NCBI GenBank assembly: GCA_034435675.1
Contig: DAOTWP010000380.1
Span: forward strand, 8,348 to 72,347
DNA from: DAOTWP01 sp034435675
GTDB taxonomy: Bacteria; Chloroflexota; Anaerolineae; Aggregatilineales; Phototrophicaceae
Direction of reading: 5' to 3'
Length of the DNA: 64,000 nt
The translations under genes and the position numbers were made by a program. Positions 9,065 to 18,110 of this stretch are shown here, piece after piece. The notes under the pieces were generated by a model that saw only the letters and a program-made list of their open reading frames with translations, ran no database searches and was not told where the DNA came from. The number at the start of each line of letters is the position of its first letter. Within the stretch, counting starts at the first letter, position 1.

Positions 9065-9920
9065 CTCAGTCTAGCATGAAAAAATATGGGCTGCAAGCAA
9101 TCGGAACTCAGGAGTGTGGCGGTTGAATGAAAAACCGTTATTCACTTAACGGTACACCAGATCACAAAGCATGGTTCACTAAAGTTTGTAACAGGCATTA
9201 TAGGCATAAATATCAGGAATTGACGACGATTCTCATGGATAGGTGAACAATACTATGAAGAACCTAGCCGAGCCAAAAAAGAATTGTCACGGTACTGTAG
9301 GGATGTAGCGCAAACGCGGCTTGCTTAGCACGCCCGCCGCCAGGACGCCCAATGGGGCATCCCTACAGATCTATTTCGACCCATTGTGACACACAGGCAA
9401 ATTTCGATGCGATAGTGCTGACTCAGAACATTTTCTCGTATTGTCGAGAAATTATACCTATTTGGATCAAAATTGGTTTGAAGGCAGTGCCGACGTTATT
9501 GCAAGGTATTTCTCAACAACGTAAATTTCCTAACATTAAGTTTGCTTTTGGTATCAGCACGACGCGACAAAAGTTAGTTGTGCAAGCTTCGTCGTAGCCA
9601 GTTTGCTTGCGTTCTGATGTGACCCTTTATGCAGCAGGTACAGCACAATACACGTGTGGCGTTGTTCCTATTGCGGGTTCAGACGGCAGAACATGAATGT
9701 ACGGGCAAAGCATGCTTCACCTGTACTACGAGGGACACATTCATGCCCATTGCTCTGATTTTGCACTATGTATGAAAATAGTTTATGTGGCTGTTGAGCA
9801 AATCAATTGTGCATAAACAATCATTACAGATTCTCGGCTGCGCGCAGCTTTAGTCACCAGCAAGGGCAAAATCGTAAATTAATTCGGAAAGTAGTTTTTA
9901 GCAATCATTCTGAGGAAGTA
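9065..9920. other. Long non-coding stretch with inverted repeats
   Basis: About 850 bases without a convincing gene; a reading frame at 9352-9597 has no ribosome site or recognisable protein character. Visible structures: a hairpin ACCGTTA/TAACGGT (9134-9153), the dispersed-type repeat at 9295-9368, a palindrome TTTCTCG/CGAGAAA with a six-base loop (9432-9451), and CATGAATGT/ACATTCATG (9692-9745). The stretch is more AT-rich than the flanks. It must hold the promoters of the REC-ParA gene (leftward) and the sugar transferase (rightward), but no clear -35/-10 pair was found. Confidence 0.5.
9295..9368. repeat. Imperfect palindromic intergenic repeat with 11-bp perfect ends
   Basis: CTGTAGGGATG (9295-9305) and its exact reverse complement CATCCCTACAG (9358-9368) bracket 52 bases rich in short GC palindromes. 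It resembles the small dispersed palindromic units (GTAGGGGCGxxCC-type) found between genes in many Chloroflexota and cyanobacteria. It has no coding capacity. Whether it recurs elsewhere in the genome cannot be seen here. Confidence 0.5.
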
Positions 9921-10754
9921 ATGATGTCCAGCCCACCCACCCCAAATTACACTTATTCCGGTGTGGTTCCCGGCTGTGTCACCGAGTCTGTTGTTGTATC
10001 GGTGCCGCGTGCAGCGCCGGATCATGTGGGACGTCCTGCTGCGCGGCAGGCGAAATATATGACGGTTCTCAGTGCCCACAACCCGGAACATTTCACCCTG
10101 AAGAATCAGCAGGTGACTAAGTCAGTATTCAGCGCGATCCGCACCAGCAATGCTGCCAGCGCCGAAATCAATGTGCCGCTGCATTCCGTTTTGAGCTTGC
10201 GCCAGCGGATTGTCAAGCGGGGATTTGACCTGTTGGTGGCACTCCTGCTGCTGCTGGTTACTCTACCCGTCCTTTTGCTAATCGCGCTCCTGCTGAAGCT
10301 TGCTTCTGGCAGTTTGTTGACCAAACAAACGCGAGTCGGCGCTGGCGGCAGGCTGTTTACCCTATACCGGTTTCGCACTGCACCGGTGAGCGCCAGCGAA
10401 TACGCTGGAGCGCCACGTTACACACCAGTTGGGGCAATGCTGCGCCGGACACACCTCGACTTGTTGCCACAGTTGTTCAATGTCCTGCGTGGTGATTTGA
10501 GCATCGTAGGTCCGCATCCACTGGTGCCCAGCACGGCAGGGATGCTGGTTGATCGTGCCCACACTAACCGCCTGCTCATCCCACAGGGGATTATCGGTTG
10601 GGCACAGGTCAATTACCGTCCGGGCATGAGCACGGAAGAGTCACTCGCCTACGATTTATATTACATCGAGCATTATTCGCTCTGGTTCGACATCAAAATT
10701 CTGCTGCTGGCATTGCCAGCGCTGTTGGTACGAGAGCCATCTTTGCTTTCGTAA
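9921..10754 (+). CDS. Bacterial sugar transferase (polyprenyl-phosphate glycosyl-1-phosphate transferase-like), atypical active site
   Basis: 277 residues from tandem ATGs at 9921/9924 behind GAGGAAG; an upstream ATG (9807) has no ribosome site. After ~90 unconserved residues come KRGFDLLVALLLLL (membrane re-entrant helix), TRVGAGGRLFTLYRFRT, QLFNVLRGDLSIVGPHP and the C-terminal GIIGWAQVNYRPGMS. These are the landmarks of enzymes that load the first sugar phosphate onto a lipid carrier for exopolysaccharide or glycan synthesis. The catalytic Asp-Glu dyad of the LDELPQ motif reads LDLLPQ (Glu codon replaced at 10461-10463), and VGPRP reads VGPHP. It may be inactive or altered in specificity. 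No other glycan-assembly gene is adjacent. Confidence 0.8.
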   Translation: MMSSPPTPNYTYSGVVPGCVTESVVVSVPRAAPDHVGRPAARQAKYMTVLSAHNPEHFTLKNQQVTKSVFSAIRTSNAASAEINVPLHSVLSLRQRIVKRGFDLLVALLLLLVTLPVLLLIALLLKLASGSLLTKQTRVGAGGRLFTLYRFRTAPVSASEYAGAPRYTPVGAMLRRTHLDLLPQLFNVLRGDLSIVGPHPLVPSTAGMLVDRAHTNRLLIPQGIIGWAQVNYRPGMSTEESLAYDLYYIEHYSLWFDIKILLLALPALLVREPSLLS

Positions 10755-10911
10755 AGCAACAAGCACCAACTGAGGAGTATCACCCTTTACATATTCCCCG
10801 TGTGACGCTGGCAGGCACCACTGTTGGCTCACCATCACCCACCCAGGACGCCTCACCAGCGTCCTGTTGTGGTTTTGCGCATTGCAAATCGCGCAAGATC
10901 AGCGCCTGTTG

Positions 10912-10917
10912 TATAAT
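10912..10917 (+). promoter_or_regulatory. -10 element for histidine kinase-mutL unit
   Basis: A TATAAT hexamer lies 62 bases before the ATG at 10980, preceded directly by TTG. No good -35 is at the right distance, so this is a weak call. Confidence 0.35.
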
Positions 10918-10979
10918 CGAATGATAAGTGGGAATGGTGAGTATCCGATACAGCCCAACAGTCGACGAGGCTTACTGCC

Positions 10980-12494
10980 ATGCAGATCAATGTGAGTGGT
11001 CGAGACAGATTCTTGCTTTCACACGATATTCTTCGTGTCATAGCTGCATTCCCTCAGCCTGAGCGCTCGGTTCCGCCGCTGTTGCAGGCTGCGCGCGAGG
11101 TCACTGGTGCGTCTGTGGCAGCCTTTGTGTTTTTTGAAGAACCTGAGATTCGCATTATTGATGCAGAGTCAAGCGCCGCGCTTCCGGCAGACGCCGATCT
11201 CCGCCGCCTGGCAGCAGATTTAACACCCGGAATGCATCTCAGTCCCGCGTTGCCCACTGCCTTTACGGCACAGGCATGGTTGGCTGCTCCTGTGCTGGTC
11301 AACAATGTACTCGTGGGGGTTTTCTGGTTGGCGTTCGAGTCACCATACACAATCAACGAAGAACACCAACAGCTTCTGGAAGTCCTCCTTGACGGTTTCA
11401 CGATTGTTGCCGGGAACACTTATATGCAGGAAAAACACGAAGGGGCACAGCAGCTGATGTCGTCGCTGCTCAACAGTATCAGTGACCCGATTCTGGTGCT
11501 GGACGAACAGCGGCGTTTACTGCTCATGAATGCCGCTGCGGAAACCCTGTTTGAAGTCAAGTCTGCCGAAATGGCGGGCAAACCGGTTAGCCAGGTGATT
11601 CACGACGCAAGCCTGTTGGAATTAGCAGAAGGGCACCAGCAGAAACTGGATGAATGGAGTACTGCTGAGCAGAAGCGCACGTTTGTGCCGCGCATCGAAA
11701 TCGCTCGTGATGCTGATGGCAATACCGAAGGTTGGGTGCTGGCAATGCGCGATGTGACACGCTTTAAGCGCTTGAACCGGAATCAGAGTGAGTTTACGCG
11801 CATTGTCTCGCATGACCTGCGTTCCCCGCTAACTTCGATGCAGGGATTTGCCAGTATGCTGGAAATGGTTGGCGACTTGAATGATCGGCAGAAACAGTTT
11901 GTCGAAAAGATTTTGGCAGGTATTAGCCAAATGGCATCGCTGGTTGACAATATTCAGGATGCCGGACGCTACGACCCCGAAACCGGGTTTTACGAAATGC
12001 AGCGTTCGCAGGTGGATCTGATCGAGATGGTACGGCGGATTGTTGACAACCATCTGCTGCCTGCCGAAAAACAGGAACTGACACTGGAGGTCGTCTCTGC
12101 TAACGACGTACCGATTATTTCTGCCGATAGCAATATGCTCGAACGCGCGATCATCAATCTGGTCGATAACGCGATCAAGTACACGCCTAACGGGGGCAAA
12201 ATCGTCGTGCACATCCAGCGTCGTGACAATCGCGTCGTCATTGGCGTGCAGGACGACGGATTAGGCATTAACCCTGAACACCAGAAGATGCTCTTTGAAC
12301 GCCATGTGCGTATTCCGCGCCAGGAACACAAACGCGTGAAAGGCAGCGGACTAGGCTTGTTCATCGTCCGCAGCGTTGCCCAACGGCATGGTGGCGAAGC
12401 GTGGGTGGAAAGCCAACCGGGTGCGGGCAGCACCTTTTTCATCAGTGTGCCGCTGGAAGGCGCTAACCTTGTGGGCAGCGCAGCCATCGGCTAA
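10980..12494 (+). CDS. GAF/PAS sensor histidine kinase
   Basis: A 504-residue soluble kinase. An N-terminal GAF-like region (about residues 15-145) is followed by a PAS domain (about 155-265: LLNSISDPILVLDEQRRLLLMN through GWVLAMRDVTRFK). The HisKA domain has its acceptor His in RIVSHDLRSPLTSM. The ATPase domain has NLVDNAIKYTPNGG, VQDDGLGI and GSGLGLFIVRSVAQRHGG. No transmembrane segment is evident, so the signal is probably intracellular (redox or small molecule). The cognate regulator is not adjacent. mutL starts nine bases after the stop and is probably in the same transcript. Confidence 0.9.
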   Translation: MQINVSGRDRFLLSHDILRVIAAFPQPERSVPPLLQAAREVTGASVAAFVFFEEPEIRIIDAESSAALPADADLRRLAADLTPGMHLSPALPTAFTAQAWLAAPVLVNNVLVGVFWLAFESPYTINEEHQQLLEVLLDGFTIVAGNTYMQEKHEGAQQLMSSLLNSISDPILVLDEQRRLLLMNAAAETLFEVKSAEMAGKPVSQVIHDASLLELAEGHQQKLDEWSTAEQKRTFVPRIEIARDADGNTEGWVLAMRDVTRFKRLNRNQSEFTRIVSHDLRSPLTSMQGFASMLEMVGDLNDRQKQFVEKILAGISQMASLVDNIQDAGRYDPETGFYEMQRSQVDLIEMVRRIVDNHLLPAEKQELTLEVVSANDVPIISADSNMLERAIINLVDNAIKYTPNGGKIVVHIQRRDNRVVIGVQDDGLGINPEHQKMLFERHVRIPRQEHKRVKGSGLGLFIVRSVAQRHGGEAWVESQPGAGSTFFISVPLEGANLVGSAAIG

Positions 12495-12503
12495 AATGCC
12501 TGC

Positions 12504-14312
12504 ATGGCTATCGAAATTCTCCCTGAAAAAGTTGTCGCTCAGATTGCTGCCGGTGAAGTTGTCGAACGTCCCGCCTCAGTAGTCAAAGAGCTGCTCGAAA
12601 ACTCGCTTGACGCTGGCGCAAGCGACATTCGGGTCGATGTGCTTGGGGGCGGGCGGCGGTTGCTGCGGGTCAGTGACAACGGCTTCGGTATGCTTTCCGC
12701 AGAGGTTGAGCTGGCGTTTGCGCGCCATGCGACCAGCAAACTACGCACCGCCGACGATTTACTGCGGATTACCACGCTGGGTTTTCGTGGCGAGGCGCTT
12801 GCCAGCATTGCTTCGGTCAGCCACCTGACCCTGACGACACGCCACCGCGACGAAGCGGCAGGCACACGTCTAATGCTGGAAGGGGGCACGATCGTCGAAC
12901 GGCAGGCAATCGGAGCGCCCGTGGGAACCACCCTTGCGGTTGAGAACCTCTTCTACAATGTTCCCGCCCGCTTGAAATTCCTCAAAAAAGAAACCACCGA
13001 AAAACGTCAGATCGCTACCCTGATTACCCGCTACGCGATGGCATATCCTGATGTCCGTTTCACACTCCTGCAGGATCAGGTCGAGACATTTCGTTCGACA
13101 GGTAGCGGACAGCTTGCCGATGTGCTGGTCAAGTCGCTGGGGTTAAGTGGTTTCAAAGAGATGCTGGAAGTTATCGGCGCAGACGAACCTCGCGAGGGGC
13201 ATCCGGCAATCAGCGTATATGGCTATGCTTCTGCGCCGAATTTCAATCGCACGGATCGCTCGCGGATCATTCTGTTTGTCAATGGACGCTGGATTCAGGA
13301 TTCCGCATTGACCTATGCCGTTGTACAGGCGTACCACACGCTGCTTGCTACGGGGCGCTACCCGTCAGCCGTGCTGATGATTCAGATGCCCACAGATGAA
13401 GTGGATGTCAATGTGCATCCGGCAAAATCCGAAGTGCGCTTCCGTGACCCGAATGCGGTCTTTGCGGCAGTACAGCGCGCAGTACGGCGTGCAGTCATCG
13501 CCGCCGCACAAGCGCCGCTGCTGCGTGGGGCGCACTATACGGGCAGTACGCTAGGCAGCGAGCCGGCTGGCTGGACTGAACGCGGCTATCTGGCGGCAGA
13601 ACAGCTTGACATGGGGCTGGAACTCGACAGCGCAGGCAATTACCCCCGGCAACAGTCGTATACATTGCCGCAATCGTCGGCGGATGAAGACCCCACCGCT
13701 ATTCCGGCGGGACCGGGCGCACCTGCCCGACCGCGCACGCTGCCTGTGCTGCGGGTTGTGGGGCAGGTAGGCGCAATGTACATTGTCGCAGAGGGTCCCG
13801 CTGGTATTTACCTGATCGACCAGCATGCTGCTCATGAGCGCATCATGTATGAGCAGTTCATGCAAGCCTATGAGCAAGGCGACACGCTGGCGCAGCGCAC
13901 GCTGAATGCGCAAACGATAGAACTTCCTCCGGCGGATGCACAATTTATCGAGGAACACCGCGATGTGCTTGCCGCAATTGGCTTTGAACTTGAACCTTTC
14001 GGACCCAACACATTCGTGATTCGCGCGGTCCCGGCGATGCTGGCAAACCGAGATCCAGTAGACATCATTGCTGGTGTTGTTCAGGATTTAGAAGCCGGCA
14101 ACGCGCCTGCGCAGGCACGTATCGAGGCGCGCATCATCATACGGGTGTGCAAACGCGCCTCGGTGAAAGCCGGGCAGATCCTGAGTCTTGACGAGATGCA
14201 GGGTTTGATTCGCCAGTTAGAACGCTGCCAATCTCCCCACACTTGCCCGCACGGTCGCCCGACCATGCTGCACATGAGCCGCGATCAGCTTGCCCGCGAA
14301 TTCGGGCGCTAA
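12504..14312 (+). CDS. mutL: DNA mismatch repair endonuclease MutL
   Basis: A 602-residue MutL. The N-terminal GHKL ATPase shows ELLENSLDAGASDI, VSDNGFGM, and TLGFRGEALASIASV. The transducer domain ends with VDVNVHPAKSEVRF. A ~60-residue unconserved linker leads to the C-terminal dimerisation domain, which contains the metal-binding endonuclease motif DQHA-x2-E-x4-E (DQHAAHERIMYE) and the CPHGRP box near the end. It is therefore a nicking, MutH-independent MutL. No mutS is in the window. The ATG at 12504 lies just after the kinase gene. Confidence 0.95.
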   Translation: MAIEILPEKVVAQIAAGEVVERPASVVKELLENSLDAGASDIRVDVLGGGRRLLRVSDNGFGMLSAEVELAFARHATSKLRTADDLLRITTLGFRGEALASIASVSHLTLTTRHRDEAAGTRLMLEGGTIVERQAIGAPVGTTLAVENLFYNVPARLKFLKKETTEKRQIATLITRYAMAYPDVRFTLLQDQVETFRSTGSGQLADVLVKSLGLSGFKEMLEVIGADEPREGHPAISVYGYASAPNFNRTDRSRIILFVNGRWIQDSALTYAVVQAYHTLLATGRYPSAVLMIQMPTDEVDVNVHPAKSEVRFRDPNAVFAAVQRAVRRAVIAAAQAPLLRGAHYTGSTLGSEPAGWTERGYLAAEQLDMGLELDSAGNYPRQQSYTLPQSSADEDPTAIPAGPGAPARPRTLPVLRVVGQVGAMYIVAEGPAGIYLIDQHAAHERIMYEQFMQAYEQGDTLAQRTLNAQTIELPPADAQFIEEHRDVLAAIGFELEPFGPNTFVIRAVPAMLANRDPVDIIAGVVQDLEAGNAPAQARIEARIIIRVCKRASVKAGQILSLDEMQGLIRQLERCQSPHTCPHGRPTMLHMSRDQLAREFGR

Positions 14313-14324
14313 TCGGTCAGCAGC

Positions 14325-15425
14325 TTAGCGACTGCGCCACTGGAATGTACGCGGCAGACCCGCCGCGCCGATACGAATATAGACGCCTGTGACCGGGTCC
14401 GGTGAAGCGATACTGACTGTCCAGTTGATGACGTGCGTCTGCCCATCGGTGGGCGTCAGGCTGTCAGGCAGCCAGACGGACGTATTGCGCGTGACCAGCG
14501 GTTCATAGTGATTGCTGGTCGTGTCGGTAATTTCTACTAGATACACCTCGTTTTCTGCCAGCACGCCCACACTGACCCATTGCAATCGCAGTGATCCAGG
14601 CTCAACGACAGCGCCATCAGGCGGGTAAACCATGCGGGGTGCCTGATACGTTGGCGTTGGGGTGGGCGTTTCGCTGCCCGAAGGTGTTGGCGAGAGTGTC
14701 GGGACCGGTGTGGGTGCAGGTACATTAAAGCACTGCCCCTCAACCAGCACTGGCGCGCAGGCTGGTCCGCCGCCCGGCAGTTCAAAGTTGCAGCCATTCC
14801 ACAGTACAGGGTCAGGATTCAATTGTGCCAGCACCGCCAGATTGGTACGGTACTGTTCAGCAATGCCGATCACAGTCTCCCCGGCACGCACTGTGTGGCA
14901 GGTGTTGGTACTGCTGGACGTACCACCGCCTGCCGAAGGGGTGCTCAGCGCAGCGGTATCTGTGGATGACTCTCCGTCCGGGGGGGTGGGCGTTGGTGTT
15001 GCAGTCTGCCGAGGGATCAGAATCACCTCGCCGACAGGCAGGGTGTCCGGGTTGGGTACATTCGGGTTGATGCGCACAATCTCGGCATAAATGGCGAGAT
15101 CGGTATACCCGTACAGTTGAATAATATACCCCAGTGTTTCGTTGGGCTGCACCAGGTGCTCGTAGGGACCCAGCGTCGGCGTTAGCGAGGGCGTTAGCGT
15201 GGGTTCCTCTGGCGTAGGTGTCTCGCTGGGGGTAGCAGTCACCAGCGGTTCCGGCGTTGCAAGCGTTACGGTGGCAATGGGCGTTACGGTTGGCACATTC
15301 GTTGCCACTTCCGCGATTCCGGTAGGCTCCAACTGCGCCGTAGGCGTAGGGACAATTGGCGGTGTACCGCAGCCTGCCAGCAAAATCAGCAGCAGAATTA
15401 CACGGGTATACTTGCGAGTTTGCAT
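14325..15425 (-). CDS. LysM-domain lipoprotein
   Basis: A 366-residue exported protein. A lipobox (LLLILLAGCG, Cys about residue 19) predicts a lipid anchor, followed by a ~60-residue Thr/Pro linker. Two LysM modules follow: one with HLVQPNETLGYIIQLYG...VGEVILIPRQ and one with CHTVRAGETVIGIAEQY...GQCFNVPAP, the second carrying extra cysteines. After another PT linker a C-terminal beta-sandwich begins APRMVYPPDGAVV and ends TFQWRSR. LysM modules bind N-acetylglucosamine-containing glycans such as peptidoglycan. It lies nine bases downstream of a paralogue with the same C-terminal module, so the pair arose by duplication. Confidence 0.88.
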   Translation of the reverse strand: MQTRKYTRVILLLILLAGCGTPPIVPTPTAQLEPTGIAEVATNVPTVTPIATVTLATPEPLVTATPSETPTPEEPTLTPSLTPTLGPYEHLVQPNETLGYIIQLYGYTDLAIYAEIVRINPNVPNPDTLPVGEVILIPRQTATPTPTPPDGESSTDTAALSTPSAGGGTSSSTNTCHTVRAGETVIGIAEQYRTNLAVLAQLNPDPVLWNGCNFELPGGGPACAPVLVEGQCFNVPAPTPVPTLSPTPSGSETPTPTPTYQAPRMVYPPDGAVVEPGSLRLQWVSVGVLAENEVYLVEITDTTSNHYEPLVTRNTSVWLPDSLTPTDGQTHVINWTVSIASPDPVTGVYIRIGAAGLPRTFQWRSR

Positions 15426-15434
15426 GACATACTC

Positions 15435-16763
15435 CTACCGGCTTTCCCATGTAAAGGTGCGAGTTTCTGTCGTAAAGGTTTCCGCACCCGCGTTGTTGAC
15501 CACGCTTACCTGCCATGTGAACGAGTGAATGCTGCCATCTGTGGGCTGCCATTCTGCTGGAAGCGTGAACTCAGTTTGAGTAGTTTCCACGTTGTAGATG
15601 ACCCCGGCGGTCTCGTTACGGATAATCAGTCGGTAGAACTCACCAGGTCCCAGGGTTGCTGTGGTCACCCAGCGCAGTGTTACCAGCGTTTCACGGCTGA
15701 AGGGGGCATTGTTGCCGGGGCGCAGCAGGCTTGGCGCATTATATGTGGGTGTGGCGGAGGGCGTTGCTGTTGCATTCGGATCAGGCGACGGGGGCAGTGT
15801 AGGGGTGGGCGTTGGCGCTGGCACGCGGACATACTGCCCTTCGGCGAGCGCAACCACACAGGATTCCCCGCCGCCAACTTCGCCAAAATCGCACTGCGAA
15901 AACGTGATTTCGGGATTCAGGTCTGACAAAATCCGAGCGGTTGCGCCGTACTGGATCGCCAGACCATAAATTGTGTCACCCCGCTGGACGATGTGCCACA
16001 TCACACCGGGTTGCAGGGTTGCTGTGGCGGTGGGCGCAAAAGCGTTCTCGAAAAGATCAGTTTCAACTGCCAGCACGGGATCTGCGCCGCCTGCCGCGCT
16101 GCCTTCTGCCGTTTCAGAAGGTGTCATATTGGGATCCGGTGTAGCTGTGGGCCACGGTACAATAATCTGCTGACCGGGCTGAATGAAGGCTGGATCGCTG
16201 ATGCCGTTGATTTCCAGCACCTCGTCAATCACTGCCAGATCACGATGTCCGCAGCGAGATACAATTGCCACCAGCCCATCGCCCGGCTGTACTTCCTGAA
16301 TGCAGGGCGTGGGCGACGGTTCAGGCGTAGGCGACGGCGTCCGTGTGGGCGTATTGATGATTTCCAGCGTGGGGGTGAGACTGGCCGTGGGCGGTGCTGG
16401 TGTCACCGTGACCATCAGCATACCGGTAGCAGTTGGCTGTGCCGATTGTGCGGGCAGCAGCACGCCGACAAGCGGCAGCAGCGCCAGCAGCAGCACCCCT
16501 AACGACAGCAGTGTGAGCAGCAGCATCAAAATGGCGTAAAACACTGCTGCTGGACGCCGCAGCGCGTTTTCCATCAGATCGGTTTCGCCATAGCGGAAGT
16601 CGTAGGCTGGAGTCGTGTACGCGGGTGGCAGCCTGGTTTGTACGGAATAGCTCATGGGGATAACGTCGGTCAACGACGTGCCGCAATTGGTACAGGTGCG
16701 CACTTTCGCCTGGTTGCGTGCCCCGCAGATGGGGCACATTTTGAATGCTTCTGCCAAATCCAC
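15435..16763 (-). CDS. Zinc-ribbon, transmembrane, double-LysM protein
   Basis: A 442-residue protein with a cytoplasmic zinc ribbon (Cys 10, 13, 24, 27: CPICGARN, CTNCGTS), a single membrane helix (about residues 75-102), a PT-rich linker and two LysM modules (VQPGDGLVAIVSRCG; HIVQRGDTIYGLAIQYG). The C-terminal beta-sandwich (APSLLRPGNNAPFS to TFTWESR) matches that of the neighbouring lipoprotein. The layout could link a cytoplasmic metal-binding module to the cell wall. The start is GTG at 16763 with an AGGGA-like site; an in-frame ATG at 16739 would truncate the ribbon at its first Cys, so GTG is preferred. Confidence 0.85.
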   Translation of the reverse strand: MDLAEAFKMCPICGARNQAKVRTCTNCGTSLTDVIPMSYSVQTRLPPAYTTPAYDFRYGETDLMENALRRPAAVFYAILMLLLTLLSLGVLLLALLPLVGVLLPAQSAQPTATGMLMVTVTPAPPTASLTPTLEIINTPTRTPSPTPEPSPTPCIQEVQPGDGLVAIVSRCGHRDLAVIDEVLEINGISDPAFIQPGQQIIVPWPTATPDPNMTPSETAEGSAAGGADPVLAVETDLFENAFAPTATATLQPGVMWHIVQRGDTIYGLAIQYGATARILSDLNPEITFSQCDFGEVGGGESCVVALAEGQYVRVPAPTPTPTLPPSPDPNATATPSATPTYNAPSLLRPGNNAPFSRETLVTLRWVTTATLGPGEFYRLIIRNETAGVIYNVETTQTEFTLPAEWQPTDGSIHSFTWQVSVVNNAGAETFTTETRTFTWESR

Positions 16764-16871
16764 AAATCCCTGCTGAAATACCTCTTGTTTACCCTGCGAC
16801 GTAACTGAACCGTTCAGGATATCATTCTGGCATTATAGGGGGCGGCGGCAGGGATTGCGAGAGCATTTGTC

Positions 16872-17861
16872 CTACCGTTTGTCTTCCATTGAAGCACTGA
16901 TCCGCCCACGCGGGGTAATGAGCGCATTGGTGACGGTTTCCTCGGCATTAACGGTTGCGTCGCCAAAAACCACTACATTGCTCAGTGTTGCGCGGTGCCC
17001 CACACGGCAGCCATGTTCCAGGTAGACAAACGGTCCGATCTTTGCGCCCTGTCCTACGCTGACCTGTGGGTCAATCCGTACTGGTGGGACAATTTGCACA
17101 GTGTAAGGCAGTTCGCTGAGGATGTGGGCATCCTGTCCCTCTTCGAGCAGGTACTTATTGATTGTCAGGACATCGGCATCCTGCTCTACGTGCAGCGTCC
17201 ATGCTGATTCGACCATCCGCGCCGCGCCGCCGCCGCGTACATACGCCTGAATGATGCCCAATAGTTGGCGACCCTGCTGTGCAGATAGTCGTTCAGGGCT
17301 GGTGCTAAGATGCTGCACCATATCTTTGCCAATAATGGCAAGGTCACTCAGAATATACGCCTTTTCGTCAGCGGGCTGCACTTCGGTGATGTTGTATACC
17401 TGCTGGGCATCCGTTACGGCATAGTAGTGCTCCTGCGCCAGTGAGAGCGTTGTTGTTGCCCCAGTCAGGATAACCTGATTTTCGTTTTGCTGGTGTTGGT
17501 TGCGCAGGCTTTCCGGCAAACGGTTGTGGCTGAAGCTGTTATATGTGGTGACCAAAAAGGGCTGCTGGTAACGCCGCGCAATTTTGACAAGCGCTTGGTG
17601 CAGTGAGGTGGTACTGTTTTTGAGTTCAAACTCGACTGTGACATTGGGTTTCCACAGCTTGCTCAGGTAACCAGCAACTTCCCCTTCCGTATCGCCCACA
17701 ATGACCACATAGCGTTCAATGCCTGCTCTGTACAGCCTGTCCATCACCCGTACAACCATTGGTTTGCCCAGCGTTGGCAGCACCGCCCAGGGGCGTTGGT
17801 TCATCAACTGGCTGTGATAATGCTGGGTTCCTGCGGCGATTATTACGGCAAGGTCAACCAC
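16872..17861 (-). CDS. Nucleotidyltransferase-like protein with beta-helix tail, degenerate active site
   Basis: A 329-residue protein related to sugar-phosphate nucleotidyltransferases. It starts LAVIIAAGTQHY, continues AVLPTLGKPMVVRVMDRLY and has a C-terminal hexapeptide-like region (VSVGQGAKIGPFVYLEHGCRVG). The family's GxGTRxxP pyrophosphorylase loop is missing: after AAG the sequence is TQHYHSQLMNQRPWAV. The LGKPM and AGI-x5-V-x5 segments remain. It may bind but not transfer nucleotides, or be a scaffold or regulatory subunit. The start is GTG at 17861 behind GGGAAAGAG. The 3' neighbour on the same strand is the LysM pair, suggesting an envelope role (inference). Confidence 0.7.
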   Translation of the reverse strand: MVDLAVIIAAGTQHYHSQLMNQRPWAVLPTLGKPMVVRVMDRLYRAGIERYVVIVGDTEGEVAGYLSKLWKPNVTVEFELKNSTTSLHQALVKIARRYQQPFLVTTYNSFSHNRLPESLRNQHQQNENQVILTGATTTLSLAQEHYYAVTDAQQVYNITEVQPADEKAYILSDLAIIGKDMVQHLSTSPERLSAQQGRQLLGIIQAYVRGGGAARMVESAWTLHVEQDADVLTINKYLLEEGQDAHILSELPYTVQIVPPVRIDPQVSVGQGAKIGPFVYLEHGCRVGHRATLSNVVVFGDATVNAEETVTNALITPRGRISASMEDKR

Positions 17862-17983
17862 TATACGCTCTTTCCCGACAGGCGTAGTCGCCTATGCGCC
17901 AATTTGGCGCAAATTATAGCAGGTCTATCTCTGGAACAATAAAGATTTTGTACTCAAGTACTTATCAGATTTTTCGCGGCTGT

Positions 17984-17992
17984 TGTTATAAT
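17984..17992 (+). promoter_or_regulatory. Extended -10 promoter for small HEAT-like gene
   Basis: TGTTATAAT (TATAAT at 17987-17992) is an extended -10 element about 120 bases before the GTG start at 18111. The -35 region is weak. Confidence 0.45.
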
Positions 17993-18110
17993 AGAGTTTA
18001 TGATCTGCAAGATAAGTAAAAAAAGATCACAGCATTGAAGGTGGCTGCTCTGCATGCCCAGAGCCATCAAGCCAGAGCCATCAAGAATGAAGTGTCAAGA
18101 GGAAATCAGC

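Noticed and set aside
9352..9597. Open frame of 81 codons in the non-coding stretch
   Set aside because: It starts inside the palindromic repeat, has no ribosome site and shows no protein-like composition.
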